Of a stretch of 64,000 nucleotides of DNA, positions 1 to 13,800 are shown one piece after another (the stretch's first letter is position 1; the number at the start of each line of letters is the position of its first letter). The stretch covers positions 13,368,501 through 13,432,500 of the forward strand of contig NC_042529.1 in the NCBI RefSeq assembly GCF_900963305.1, read 5' to 3'. Position numbers and translations under genes: made by a program. The stretch comes from Echeneis naucrates (taxonomy: Eukaryota > Chordata > Actinopteri > Carangiformes > Echeneidae). The notes below the pieces were generated by a model that saw only the letters and a program-made list of their open reading frames with translations, had not been told where the DNA came from and did no database searches.

Positions 1-257
1 TTTTGGTGGTGAAATGAAAAGGACACTTGTGACCCTAACACTGAGAAAAAGAGCAAAAAAGAAAGTGTATGTAAGACGACATTTATGGTGTTCGTTAGTA
101 ACAAAACATGACAAATTGTTATAATAGTTACAATAATAATAAGGACGTGGCAGAAACTCCACCAGAGAGCAAGATTGGGCATCCCCAGACTAACCACCAT
201 TGATGAAGCAAACAGCTGGAGCAGCCCAGTGGGGGCCTAATCTGTGTGTGTGTTCAC

Positions 258-3200
258 CTTCTCACAAGGGCAAGTTGGACACAAGACCGAGGCTTTAATG
301 TGGAGACCAGCGTTAAAGGTCGTAGGTTTGACCCTCATTGTCCCCTCCTTCTCATCCTGATCCCTCTGACAGACCGGGCTCTCATCAATCATCTGCTGGG
401 CTTTCAGGCGCATCTTGAACTTGCCCTGGACACACACACACACCACACACTGTAGTTATTGAGTTATCGGCACCAACTAATACTAGACTAATGGTGATGA
501 TGATCTGGAGTGGTAATGAATACAAGTGTTGTCGGTGTGTTTGTGTTTTCTGTCTTACGATGGCTCCAGGCTTGAAATCAAAGTCTCCATATTGGGCCAC
601 TTTTCCTTGCTGGCTCAGAAAACGAGCTTCGAAGGCCTTGGGTCTGTCTTCTGCACGGATACTCATCTTAGAGCGGATACTCTGTGGAGTACATGATATT
701 GTAAGCCAGCAGAAGTCCCTACAGACTCTCCTGTGGCTGATGGAGCAAATTTTACCTCGAAGGCCGTCTCCATGACCTGCAGGATGTTGGAAGAATCTTC
801 CTGCAGCAGGCCCACCTCAGCGATGGGGAAATACCTCTGAAGTTTCTACAAGGCCCAAAAGAACAAAACCATGACCTGAAAGTCCAACATAAAAGCCTGA
901 CGCCATGAGTCTGAGGGGAAACTGGACCCACAAACCTTGTAGTAGGTGAAGGAGTGGTTGGTGACAGCGAAGATGGGGATGATGTTGTGTTTACCCAGCA
1001 GACGCACCAGTGTGGGTATGGAAGGGTAATCCTGGTTTATATCCTCTGTGTATTTGCCGGCTGCGTCCAGGTGGCAGCTCTCATTATTTCGCTTCAGGAT
1101 GCCTGACAGAACATTTGCACCATCAGCCTCGTAGTGAAAAGCAGACTCCGTGGAGAAGACCAGGAGATGTGTGCTGTGTTTCCTCCAGCCGATCTTATCC
1201 TGGATGGAGAACGCAGGTAAAACACGCAGCGTACAAACCGCTTGTCTCTAATCTCTACAACACTATACAAAAACGCAATGGTATGAATTCAATTTGTGCC
1301 AAAATGAACTACAATTGGATATAAAACCACCAGAAAGGGATTTGCAAAACACAACAGTCTTCATCTAGCTCTAGAAGTTGACAAGGATTTAAATTTTTTC
1401 AGTATACTTCATACATAAACCAAACAATTCTGAACACAGCAGCGATGCAGGAGAGAGTGTGGGCAAGTGGATGCCATTCATTCACATTCATTCACATTCA
1501 TTATCAGTTCTTGCAAGTAAAAAAGTCACCACAAGGAACTGGTTGAAAAGGAAGGGCCTTAAAAGATGGCTAGAATAGATACACTCCATGGAGAGATCTG
1601 AGAGCTACAGAGGGTGCCTTTGATCAATAGTGCAAGAAATGGACTTCATCCAAGGACAGAAACAAATCTTATCAGTCTCACTACTTGCTTTGTCCAAGAC
1701 TGTTCTTAAGAGAAAGTGAAAACAAATAAAAAATACCCAAACATGCACCATGGCCAACTGAATATTATCAGCTTCTGAAGTGTCAAGTTAACATGAAATT
1801 GGATTGATCTCTGAGGGCCAGTGATTTGTCTCCACTTTTTTTTTTTAGCCTTTAAAAGCTCCACTATCTCTACCCTCCAGGACAGGGAGCTGGTCTCACT
1901 CACCCCACAGACTGCAGCCTGCAGGATGGCATCAAAACCTCCTTCGGGGGCGTCCAGGTTGCCAGATATTCTCTCACCGCGCAGCTTATTGTTGAAGAAC
2001 GTTAAGTTGTTGGTGAGTTTGATGACGTTTTGGAAAGAGAAAGGAGGGTCACTGTTCGGCCACGGCTGTTTGAGTCTGAGCAGAGAGGGAAACAGAGGAC
2101 ATTCAGATAAAACTGCTTCACACACCAACTTATTCCAGTCGCATGATCTCTCCCTTACTTAGCGGGCCTCATATCAGTCTGGGGCTCAATGACTTTGTCC
2201 ACAAACTTCCCAAAGCCGATGGTGTAGTCATCTGACAGCTTCTTCACCAGTGAAGCTGCAGCAAACACAGTCCGTCAGTTCGACTCTCTACGACGCCCAC
2301 CCTCACAGTCACCACAACGCCCCACACGATTGATGCTGCTCACCCAGCTCTTTGCCCATCCTCTTCAAGTTGTCCAGATCATCAGCCATGGAGTTGGAGA
2401 AGTCCATCAAGATGTAGAGATCCAGTGGACCTTTGGTTGGAGCAAACACTTCCATGTCCACCAGCTTTTCCTCTCCTGGCAGAAGGGACATGCTCATCAT
2501 CTGTGGGAACACTTGAGCCTGCTGCAGCCTGGTGTTGATCTTTTCCTCCTGAGCAATTAGAGGGGGAAGCACAAAGGCAGGTGCAGGTAACAAATGTGTT
2601 AACAAAAGCGCATTATGGGGCGACTGGATGAAAAATGAAAGAGATGATTACTCACACTCTCCATCGTCAAACTGCTCTTAGCTGTGATAATCATCGCCAG
2701 ACCACAGCCATGGGCAACGACGTTCTCGTACAGGTCACAGCGAGGGCCGTTAAAGGTCTGTTAAGGGGAGAGTTGATCAGTCAGGTGTCTCCCTGCGTGA
2801 TCAGCAGCCATCATGATATCAAAGTATACTGTCCATTACATGTGAAATGGATGAGCGTACACAGAGTTCTTTGGTGGCTAACATGCATCATACTGTGGCT
2901 GCAGACAGCCCTCAGAAACTTCTACTCTAAGCACAGCTGATGGAGGAGGTTCTGCACATCCAACACGAGATTCTCTCAGATTCTCTACCTTTCAGGTATC
3001 CAGGAAAACCTGGAATTCAATGACCTTTTTCCCATTTCACCAAAACCGAGGTTATGGGAAGGCTTTATCCAGTGGTGATGAAATTATGAAATGATTATTC
3101 GGTTTAGAGTGTGAAGGTTCAAATACACGAAATGATCAGTTGCACTGAAGTATGAGTCCTTCCTGCACAGTTGACAGAATCCAGTCCTCTTCCTGCTGTT

Positions 3201-3833
3201 TGTGGTCTCACCTCATCAGGGCAGTAGGCGCAGCCTTTCCCCGCCTGCAGGCACTCTGAGCAGCTCTTGGCCCTTACAGCAAAGCAGTAGTTTGCTGTTG
3301 GGGGGGGGGGGGGCGGGGATAGGAGAGGAGAGTGTCAGAACGAGTCATATCCAAACTAATCTGTTTTTACAGCTTGTGTAAGCTAGAGACACTGCAATTA
3401 ACACAAACAAAAACATAAACATGCCCTGAACTGATACAGTGTACATGGAACAAATTGTCTCTGAATCATACCCTCAATTTTTTGTCAATACAGTGAGTGC
3501 ACAAATGTTTGATTATCACTAAATCTTGTCTTTAAGTTGCTGATTTCTCTGATCTACAGTCCAACATGTAACCATAGAAACCACTGAAATCCGTACAGCC
3601 CCATTTTTAACCAAGCAGACATTTACCAGTAATGACTATAATACCAATCTCTGAATATAAAACCATGGTGACACATTAACCATGTTGTTCAGGTTCTCAC
3701 GTGCACGTCGAACAACAGGGTGGAGAAGTGACCTGTGGTGAAATAAGTCCTCCTCACCTTCAGCATGATGGAGGGTCAGCAGGACCGCCAGGAACCCCAG
3801 ACCCGCCGAGAGACGTAACGTCCATCTCCCCAT
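258..3833 (-). CDS. itgb4: Integrin beta-4, 5' part (exons up to the hybrid/PSI-side region), cut by left edge
   Basis: Laminin receptor beta subunit that pairs with integrin alpha-6 in hemidesmosomes. Coding exons on the minus strand, in transcript order: 3758-3833, 3212-3294, 2656-2757, 2344-2548, 2159-2255, 1904-2075, 936-1199, 756-845, 559-681, 258-425 (1380 nt, 460 codons, all phases agree). The first exon gives a signal peptide starting [11 protein letters not shown]. Next comes a cysteine-rich PSI domain ([15 protein letters not shown]), then the beta-I domain with the MIDAS motif DFSNS (about residues 136-140). The stretches [18 protein letters not shown] and [18 protein letters not shown] are typical of beta-4 rather than other beta subunits. 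The last exon ends at CPTCPCEK, entering the first EGF region. The 5' UTR exons are not placed; an acceptor lies just upstream of the start codon (about 3837). The EGF repeats, membrane segment and long cytoplasmic tail lie outside the window. Identity is firm from memory of the human protein; exon edges are hand-called. Confidence 0.95.
3300..3313. repeat. G14 homopolymer serving as a splice-acceptor pyrimidine tract
   Basis: A run of 14 G on the plus strand, read as C14 on the minus strand. It ends four bases before the CAG acceptor of the itgb4 PSI exon (exon 3212-3294) and so forms its polypyrimidine tract. Confidence 0.8.
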
Positions 3834-6800
3834 CTCCTTCCTGCAACACAACAACACATTCACACGTGCACACGAGAAATACACTAACTCAGCTGCTGTT
3901 GGCAGATGAGATGTAACCTGAGCCCCCTGAACAGAGACAGCGAACGGGTCCAGATTCTCCCAGAGACCACCTCTAGAAACACTTCACCAATTCAGATGAA
4001 CAGAATCTGAGTGGGTTTGAGATTTTTGGTTCCACCTCCAGGTTGAAAACAGCTGATTACGCCTGGATACGCTAACCTGAACCGTCTCATAAGATTGTGC
4101 TTTCCACAAATCTGTACAGAATCAATTGAGTCCTGACAGAAAGTGATAGAAGAATGATGACAAGGCAGGGAGAACACAGGGTGGGACCTGGAAATATTCT
4201 GGCAGAATGCTCTTTAGACTCGTCACAATAAAACCACTATAATCTGCTGCTGGAATCTTGGATTGAGAACAATCTGACGAAAAACAAAGTCTCCACCAAA
4301 AGCAAGAGGTGGGGGTGAACAAAGGGCACTATGTGGCATGAAATGTCTGAGTAATCGTCTCTGGGGGCAGATCAGTGCCACAGGGCACAGAAAACACTGA
4401 TTTGTGTTCTGAAGATTTACAACGGAAGAAGGAATTTCTCCAAGAGGTGAGAGAAGGAGCCATCCAAGTTAAAAACACATGGGAAAGACACTTTAACACT
4501 TCACTGTGAGCTTGAACTGACTGCAGGTGTGTGTGAGTGTATAAGTCACCGAGCAGGACGGGTCAGAGAAAACAGAAGAGACCAGCTTCTCATCCCCAAG
4601 CGTCTCAGTGAGCCACAGCTCTTTGTGTTTTGCTGCTTCTCAAAGTGACATTTGTGTGGGCGTTTATGACCCTGACAGTAAACTGGGAGACAAATTACAG
4701 CCTCCGAAAGACCGACTGGTGATCTGAGTCACTCAGGCCTTGTTTGGTCTGAATGTGGCACAAAGCTAGAGCTAACATGCTTCACAAGCCTGCCAGGTAA
4801 ATGGATCAACGCTGACCCCGTCCTGACATCATCAGTGGGGTGCGGGGGTCTTAAGGTCTGAGGGTCATGCTCAGGGTCCTGCATTTGACACCAAAGCACA
4901 CCTGGAAGATTCTAGACTCCGAACTCACCAGATCTTGTCATTTACCTTAAAAACTGATCCAGGTTATTTTACCTGTGATGTAGAAAAGGCCCCTCTGGTC
5001 TTTTAAAACCACACTGTGAGACATGAAAATTGCATAACACACTCTTTGCAGCTATTCACCTTGTTCAAGAGTTAGATAAACACAGACCAGCAGAGGAATC
5101 AGTTCTGCATAACATTAGAACAAAGAAACTGTAGGAAGGTTTATGACCGGACATAAGACTGCTGATCAAACAAACCTGTCACTGTGCGCTTACTCAGTCC
5201 AAGTCCCAAAGTCCAACAATCAATGAGAAAAAGAAGAAGGGGGAAAAAAAAAACAAAACACTATTTCCTTTTTGCTTGGCTAAAATTTAAGAAATATTTG
5301 AGTCCACCTGCGAGAAAAGTATCCTTGTGTCCAAGTTTAAAAAAAAAAAAAAAAAAAAAGTTCCAAAAAACAAAACATCCAGGTTTTTTTTTGTCTTTGC
5401 TCCTTCAGCCCAGTCTGGTCCGACACTGACTTATTCACCCTTAAATTCCACTGAGAGTGTGTCTGAGTCTCTGTGTGCGCGGGAGCGAGATGTGAACGAT
5501 TGTGAGACTCAGAGCAACTGTGTGCTGTGACTTGATCCCTCTGCCAGCTTTTGTGCACATACACAGACACCCACACACACACACGCAGAAACACTTTCCC
5601 TCCCCTCTCCAGGTGAAAAGCTATGACTGTGGGTTAACTCCCTTCCTGTACCTCTATCTCTTCCCCACCCTGTATGAAGTTGAGCGCTCCACACCTCTGT
5701 GCGTCAGGCCCCCTCCCTGCTGCATTCCTCACCATCAGGAGTTCACCTGTGTGGGCTTGAAACTGGGCAGCCAGGCCCCTCCCTCCACGGCCCCTCCCCA
5801 GCTCTGGGGAGTGGCACAGAGCAGAACACTGCCTCAGGCTATGGGAAAAAAAAGCTTTGTGACTGTGTGTTTACACAACCATGTGCTCATATTTATGAGC
5901 ACATTTTCTGCTTGTCAAGTATTTGACAGGAACGTTATGATTAGCACCTAGCTTTTCTTTTCTAGAGGTGAAGCAGCTCCTCTCACTCACAGACACGTAA
6001 AGCACCATAATGGAAACCCACATTCCTGAGCAGAGGGGCCAGCGGTGCACAGTGTCCCCGACACTCAATCCCACTGCTCTCAATGTGTTTAATTGTTTTC
6101 CTACAGCCTTTTACAAAGGAGCATACAGGGCTAGTGGAGTGGACCAGACTGTCGGGACCAACCCACAACTGAAGAGTCTAACAAGTCCTGGACAACAAAA
6201 CAGCTCACATGCCATTTCCCCTCCAAAATGACTCTAACGACCTTCTGACTGACAATTATACAACCAGCACATTGGTGAGATGTGAACTGGTGTGTGACAG
6301 TCTTTTCAGTATTTGGTTTATTTGATGAAATTTCTACTGGAAGAGGATTTTCTCTCAGAATTGTCCGGAGGCAAACATCTTCATTTTGTATTTTACCATT
6401 TTCTTCTGACTTTTATATTACAAATTTGCAAATAAACTAAGCTGAACTCAACTAATCCTAAACAGTGAAGTAGAAGTATTCTGACATAAAATGAAAATAC
6501 TCAAGTAGAGAATGAGTTCTTCAAAACTACACAGTACATGGAGTAAATGTACTTACTTTCCAACAGTGCTGGTAAAATTACTAAGCCTTCTGCTGTAATA
6601 TCAAAACTGTAAAACCCCTGAATTCATCATCATCATTCGTCAAAATGAAGGGGGTGACCATATATATGAAAATAACCGACAACAGCGTCTAAAAATGTTC
6701 TGTTGGTTTGGAAATGACAAGCTAGCGCAGGAGACATTAGAAACTAGTTAACATTATTTTTCTGAACAGCAAACGTAGAAAGTGAACCAGCTATATTATT

Positions 6801-9800
6801 TCATCCTCACGTTCATTTCAGCAGTTTTTTTATTTGCCGTTTTAAATCAGCGGTGTAAGAATTAATCCTGCTGTTTTCTCTTTGGTAACTGTGATGTAAA
6901 GGAATGTAAAAACTATTTTTTCGATTTGATTTTACAGCAAAATCATGGAGGGAGTCTTAAATTAAAATTTGCTCAAGCATAAAAATGCAACTTGCTATCA
7001 CTGTGCTGTGTGTAAACCCTTTCGCTTGTGCTCACTTATTTTCTAATTCTGAGCCCCCTTATCATCATCATAATCTTTATTGTCTGATAAATCTATGTTG
7101 CATTTTTGTTTGACAGTTTATATTTCCTAGAATTTCACTTATGTGTTACAAACATTCATGGGGGGAAGAAGTGGGAGGATCAGACAGGATCAGAATCAGT
7201 GCAGTGTTTACTTGTCTTGGCTCCAGTCAGCCACACATTAGGTGCTGAGGCTGGACTCAGACCCAGATACAGTAAGTACCTGTCCTTTCCTGGACAGTGC
7301 ACAGACCACACTGGGCCACCTTAACAGGAACACGCATTCGAGCTCTTAGCGATCACATCTGGTTTGATACAACAGACGGCTTTTCTGGTGCAGAAACACC
7401 TCTTCCCTCCTCTCTGGCTCTCTTGGCTGACTCTTTAGCGGTTGCCAGTCTAAATTGTTTTCATGTGTTGCAAGAGGAGCTGAAGGGTGTGGCTGACACG
7501 CTGTAATTCTTCTGATTTGTCCATGCCTTATCAGATTGTCAGGAATAAAGCACTTTCCATGCTTAGCTGGAGCTTTAACTAAACATGTAGCGACTGAAAT
7601 AATGCCCTACCCTCCACCCCCACCTCAGCTGTTTATTCCACCAGCAACAAGTATATGGGCTGGACTAACAAAATACCTTTTCATTTTAGTCGCAACAGTA
7701 AACGCCATTTGGATCCAGGTCCTATCTGAAGATTTGGTGCCGTCTTGTATTTCCTGTGCTGGAAGTGTCCCTCTGCCTGGACATCTCACCTTTCTCCTTC
7801 CTGTTATTAAGCAATCATCGTGATTATGACTCTAAACACATCATATGCACAGCAAACTCAGCTCTATAGAAATAAACAACATATTTGCCATTAACTGACA
7901 ATGAGACAGTGACAAAGTAGACTCCTGGGGTTTTCCTGCCTAACTGTGGTCAAGATTTTCCAGGCTCATCATCTGGACTGAAGCTGAAACTCGAAGGAGA
8001 CGGGAAGCTGAGAGGTCGTGATACAACAACCAGTCCAAGATCCAGGATGATCCTCCAAGTGATGAATGCTCTCCTCTGTTTGACCAGCTCCAGTCCCTAT
8101 CAACAATCCACGCTTGTAATTATTTACACCCCCAAAAATGGCAGAAACTGTGGATACAGCCATTGGCTCCGGTATGATTATAGTTCATGAACATGCAAGA
8201 ATTGCCTGTCCACACAAAAGCCAGCAATTGAGAGAGGCTTATTCATGTTTTTAGAGCTAAATCTATGACACAACACCAGCATAAAGATTAAAGATCAACC
8301 AACAGGTCCAAAAACAGCCAAGTGAACAAGAAGCAGCAGCATATTAAAATAAATAAAAAAACGAGGAACAACCAGGATTTTGTCATAAACTTCAATATTG
8401 CTCTAACTGCCTGATGATGTTTTAAAGGAAATGTTGTGGAATGTGGTCACTGACAAGGGCTGAATGGTCATGATGGTCAAATTCCAAGCCAATGTGCTTA
8501 GAAGACAAGAGGTTGACTTATGGTCAGCGCTACAATCCTCCTTCCTCACACTGAGCTGATGGTCTACTGGACCAGGGCTAATGGGTTACCGTGCTAACAA
8601 AACTAATTTCCATTTCCAGAGTTTGATGCTGAAGTCCAGGTTCTTCTAGATGAATAAGTTAAGGGCTGCTAATGCTAATATTAACTTTGCAGCATTAGAA
8701 AAACTTATGTAGTACCTTCAACTGTCTCTGTATTAGAGAGTGAACATTTCTCTGTCTTTTGTTAATTCTAAAGTAAGGGTAGAAATTATTCTGTACTTCA
8801 CAATAATAAAGAGCATAGAACATCTGTGACGTTTCTTTGACTGTACTCAACCAAACAAGTACAATGAATCTCTTTAGTACTTTCTAGACTCATGAAAAAA
8901 CCTTAATCTCCTAAAGAAATATAATTTGCTCATTGTTGACCAACACACGCACGCACACACAGGAGCTGAAGCAGACGAGTTAATTTCTATCTGTCCTTGA
9001 CAAACATGTAAACGATGAAGATAAAGAATTTTCTTACTGAGGTCAGAAGCTGTGGCGGTGAACACATCAGCACAGACTGAGCTGCACTCGTTCCTAGCTC
9101 CCACTGTTCAACTCCTCTCTAATTTAAATGACAAAAGTTGAGTTTTTTTGGATCAGTGAGTTCATTCACTGCTTATAAAGGCGACTGCTCAGACACAGAC
9201 ACACGCACACACACATAAGAGTGAGTGGTCCTGAGTGGGAAGGGTGAAAACCCAACAAGATCAGACTTTATATCACACTAAGCATGAGTTTTAATTAGGG
9301 CTGATGGCATGCCAGTGTAAACGTTGAAGAAGTTGTCCGTTTAGCAGTTTAACAGCCGCTCCAGTGGAACTGGATTCCTCCATGTTCTCATGTGAACAGC
9401 TGAGAATGAAAACTGAGTCAGATGGAGGATCAAGCATTTGATGGGGAAAGTTGTGACCTGTTCAGTACAGGCTGTTCACCAGGTGTGGCTCATGTGCATC
9501 TCAACAGCGCACGTGTGCACACACAAACACACATTCACATGCAGAGACATAGATCTGATTATAGTGAAGCCTCAATGAGTCAACGGTGAAATAGACTCAG
9601 ACCTAATGAATGATATTTCACAATGAAAAGTCATATTTCTACTGTGATAAATCAATAGTTTGACTTCAATAATTAACCGGATGAAGGAACCACAGGCTGA
9701 ACACTACTGTCGACATGTTCTCCATCCCCAGGCAGTCAAGCTGCTGGAGGTCTGTCTCTGCAGTGGAACCAGTGTAAAGGGAGAGGGGAATTACATTTGA

Positions 9801-10407
9801 ACTCAGAGGAACTGAGCAGAGCAAAATTGGAAGCAGAATGGAAGTGAGAGCAGAGCGAGCAGCACATGTCAGTCTTGCGGGTCTCTTGCTCTGGAGTCAA
9901 CATTTGTCTATGTTGATACTTGTTGTGGCTTGATTCCAAATATGTGTGAGAGTAGCCTGAATGAGTCACCTATGTTATCTGTCCTGAAGACTCTGGACTC
10001 TGGAATGAAGCTTTCAGTTTTTAAAATCAAACTTTCTGTTGCTGGAAAACAACTGAAACAAGTAAAGGAGTAAGAAGTCTGATTGAAGTCGGCCTCTTGT
10101 ATGACACCTCTCTTGAACTCAGGCTTTAGATCTCACAACACAGACTGCAGTGTGAAACAAACCTTTGCAGTCTGGAGCTGTAAACACATGGAGAGCGCTT
10201 CACTTGTCCACAGCATCAGCTTCAGCCCACTGTAGGCACTTCTTGGTCAGAAGTCTAAGGTGAAGCTGGAGCAAGAGTCTAACTCCAACTGGAACACACA
10301 CACTCCAGAGAGACAACAGAGAGATGGACAGACATCGATCTGCTCCTGATTCACAGTGGTGCCTGAAAAAGGACATTAATCCATCTGAAAAGGCATCATC
10401 TGTTCCA
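3834..10407. other. Gene-poor gap between itgb4 and sap30bp
   Basis: I find no conserved coding exon here. It must contain the itgb4 promoter and any non-coding first exon, but I cannot place them from sequence alone. It holds A21 at 5339-5359, short CA runs (about 5571-5584, 8942-8960, 9196-9212), a small palindrome GTGCTCATA-TT-TATGAGCAC at about 5882-5901, and an AT run at about 10429-10440. The open frames seen here are short, overlap on both strands and lack splice context. Confidence 0.6.
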
Positions 10408-10413
10408 TTTATT
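10408..10413 (-). terminator. Candidate polyadenylation signal of sap30bp
   Basis: AATAAA on the minus strand (TTTATT on plus), about 445 bases past the sap30bp stop codon. It is the first canonical hexamer I noticed downstream. Not confirmed by transcript data. Confidence 0.45.
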
Positions 10414-10856
10414 CACCCATCATCAACATATATATATATACACAAGTGTAAAAAATCTGAAGAGAATCTTACTGTGAAGAAGAAATTCTGAAGAAACATG
10501 TTGAACTACATTAAACTGCTAAAGGAGACATGAAAATACTATAAAAATAATGTCTGTTCTTGTCAGAAACCCCTGTTGTTACATGGTTGAGATCACATTC
10601 ATATCAAACTAAAGAGAGATGAATGACAGGTACTTTGATCAGAATCGCTCTCTAAGACCAAACTCTGACATCCACAGTAGACAGTCTCAGAGGGCAGGTG
10701 TGTCTGAGTCATGGTCCAAGTGGAGCAGAAGCCTTAAGAGCATCATCAGGTTGTTGGTCCTCACTCTGCATCTCTTTACATATATAAATGAGCGGAGGAG
10801 AACACGGGTCTTAATGTCAGTCCCAGTTGGGTTCACTAGCTCCGCCCACTGCTCAT

Positions 10857-13800
10857 TCACTGCTTCGCCTTCTTCAGGATGGTGCCCACAGCAGAGATGA
10901 CTGTGGTTTTGGTGCCGCTGGCTGTGGTTGTAACAGAGACGACAGAGGGCAGGTTGGCTGTGGTGGTGATGAGGGTCGGCTGGGCCAGGGTCACGGGGAT
11001 TGCAGAGTCCCACTTGCTCTTTCGCTTCTGAGCTTCTGCTGGCAAGAGGAAGACAAACCATTACTTCTACACTGATGACGTTTCTATCATTTAGTCCCTG
11101 ATCTTTAATGTTACAGAGGATAATGTGAAGTTGTGTGCTTACCTGTGGCTGTAGTGGCGGTGGTGTTACTGGTGGTGGAGACTGCCGTGCTGGATGGGTT
11201 GGTGCCCTTCTTAGTCCCCGTCACAAATTCAATCTGTGGAAAACAGATGTTATTGGAATGCCAATGAATCAGGGGACTTTTTCAGAGAAACAACTGCCCT
11301 CCTCGTGTGGTTTCATAACAATCAGCAATGACTCCAGCTTCTGTAGAGTCAAACAACATCCGAACCAGGATGGGAAGCTTCTGAAAAGTTCAAAGGAAGC
11401 AGAGTTTTAGGAATAAAGTCCCTAATAAACTGACTGTGCTTGATGAGATTATTCAAGTGTGTGCATGTGTCATGTTTTAGCTTGCATGCTGGTTTTTAAA
11501 AGACCCACTAACATCTTCAGTGTGAAAGGGCATAATTATCAGTCATACCCAGGTCAAAAGACAGTAGTGTCAGATATATGTAGACTCCAGTTATGATCAG
11601 TAGTGATGTAAATATGACACCCAGGTCAACTTTCACCGTTCCTGTTGTGGAGTCTTTCTGACAGTCACTATAAACGTGCACCTAATAAACAAGAAACACA
11701 GCGGCTACACCTTCCCTAGTAAGAGCTCAGGCCTCAGACACATTTTAAAAAACAAACAAACAAAACAAAAAAAAAAATAAAATTAAATAAAATTAAAAAA
11801 AAAAAAAAAAAAAATCACACAATCACACACCAAAGTCTCCCTCACAGAGGGTCCAACACTGACAGGAGGAACAACCAGGGATGAGGTAAATCCATGTTAC
11901 CAGATCAAGGCAGCTAACAACTGTTTTTGCTTCCTTGGCATTAGGATTACCTGAGGCCCAAGACATCCCAGTAATAAAATGGTAATAAAAATAACATGGC
12001 AGGAAAAACCACAGACAAACACACATGACGATCACACTGCTAAATCTGTTAAAAGTATTGTGTATCAGCTCAGTTCAAAAGCTAAAGGTATAACAGTCAT
12101 GAGGATTTATACTTCAGGTTTTTCCAGAACAAAGCCAGAACACCACCAAGACACTGGATGCACAAAGTGTGCGTTATAGTTGCCAGGTGTGATCTGCGCC
12201 AGGAAAACACAGATCCGGCTTCATATGTTGCGTGTATGCTGCTATTGAAACATTTGGGCCCACTGTTTCTGATTTTGTTGGAAAGCAAATGTTAAATGTC
12301 TTGATGTGTTGCTGCTAAAAATATTGTTATTTTTCCACATGCCCACATCAACCTGGACAGACACAGAAGACGTATCAGTATGGTGTAATAATGCTGATAT
12401 GATGTCAAAATCACTGCCAACAGGTCTTTTTGCTGCTTGATGTTCACAAAAAAAGGGCACAAAGCCAAATCTCTGGATCCAACAATATAATTGAGGACCT
12501 GCTCTAACTTGTTAACACAGATGCCAAAATGAACATATCCTAAAGCTATGACGCACATGACACGTATGAAGTGTGTCTTCAGCGTAAGGCACAAGTCTAG
12601 GGGCAGGATCCTCCAAAGACCAGACTCTCATTTCAATTTAGCCCTCAAAGTCTACAGCAGCTCTGAAGGGCCTCACCTTCACTGAATGGGCCCTCTGAAG
12701 GATTTGGCACCTGAGTTGCAGCATAGCAACAGTCAAAACACACCTCTACTGTTACATGAAGGGGCTTGGCATATTGGCTCTGGGTGGAGTCATCTTACCT
12801 TGGTTCGTTCCTTCTTGGCCTTCTCTAGTTTGTCCATCTCCACTTTCTGAGCTTTAGCTGGGAGGAAAGCAGAAAGTGAGCAATGAACTGTGATGGGACG
12901 CATACAGACACACACACACACGCGCGCGCAGACACACACTCTTACCCAGAGCTTCATAATACGAGTCCTCTGACCAGCCATGAGGATCAAACATGTCTTT
13001 GGGGTAGTTAGTTCCCAGTTCATCTATTCCACAGAACTGAATAAGCTTCTCGTAGATACTGGAAGGACAGGAGGAGATGATGAGCTCCTGTGTGGGCAGC
13101 TCTAAGTGGAGCGTGGTTTTTGTGTGAAGCATACCTTGGGTTTCTGAATTCCTTCTTCTTCTGAATATGGCTGTTAGTGTCAAAGTCTCCATGGAGCTTC
13201 CTCTCATACAGCTTGTGGATCTTCTCCTGTCAAGACACAAACCGGTGAAGGAGGTGAACCACCAGCAGCACGGTGACACACCCATTAGCTGAACTGAATA
13301 CATATGGATGCATGATCGGCTCTGCTGGAGTGAAAGCAGCTGTCGTAAATAAATGTTCTGATGCCTCTAAGAAATATCTGGAACAGGAACCCAGCAGATG
13401 GAAGGAACACTGGTCCTGTTCATCTCAAACCTTCTGTTTACACTCAATGTTTCTCTCCAAAAGGGGTCATATGTGCCTCAATGTGGGCCAACTGTGCTCA
13501 GCCAACACACTAATGAGCTGAAGGGATAACTTTACACATCATGATCAGTTCATGAGTCGTTTCCCACTTTTCTGTTTCAGGTCCTCGTTCTGCTCTGGCG
13601 CTAAAGTGTCTGATGCTGCTGCCCTGAGAAGTCATTTCAACCTGTCTAGACCTGAGCTCCATGTTCTGGAAGCCAGTGGGATGTTCTGGGTTAGGTCTTG
13701 GCAACTGTTCCAAAATGAACACATTCCAGTTCTGGTTTAAAAAAAAAACAAAAACTCAATTAACTGCACAAATCTGCTCCAATCAGGCAGTGTTCGGTGT

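Noticed and set aside
5184-5951. Lys-rich and His/Thr-rich frames in the itgb4-sap30bp gap
   Set aside because: Caused by poly-A and CA runs; no coding support.
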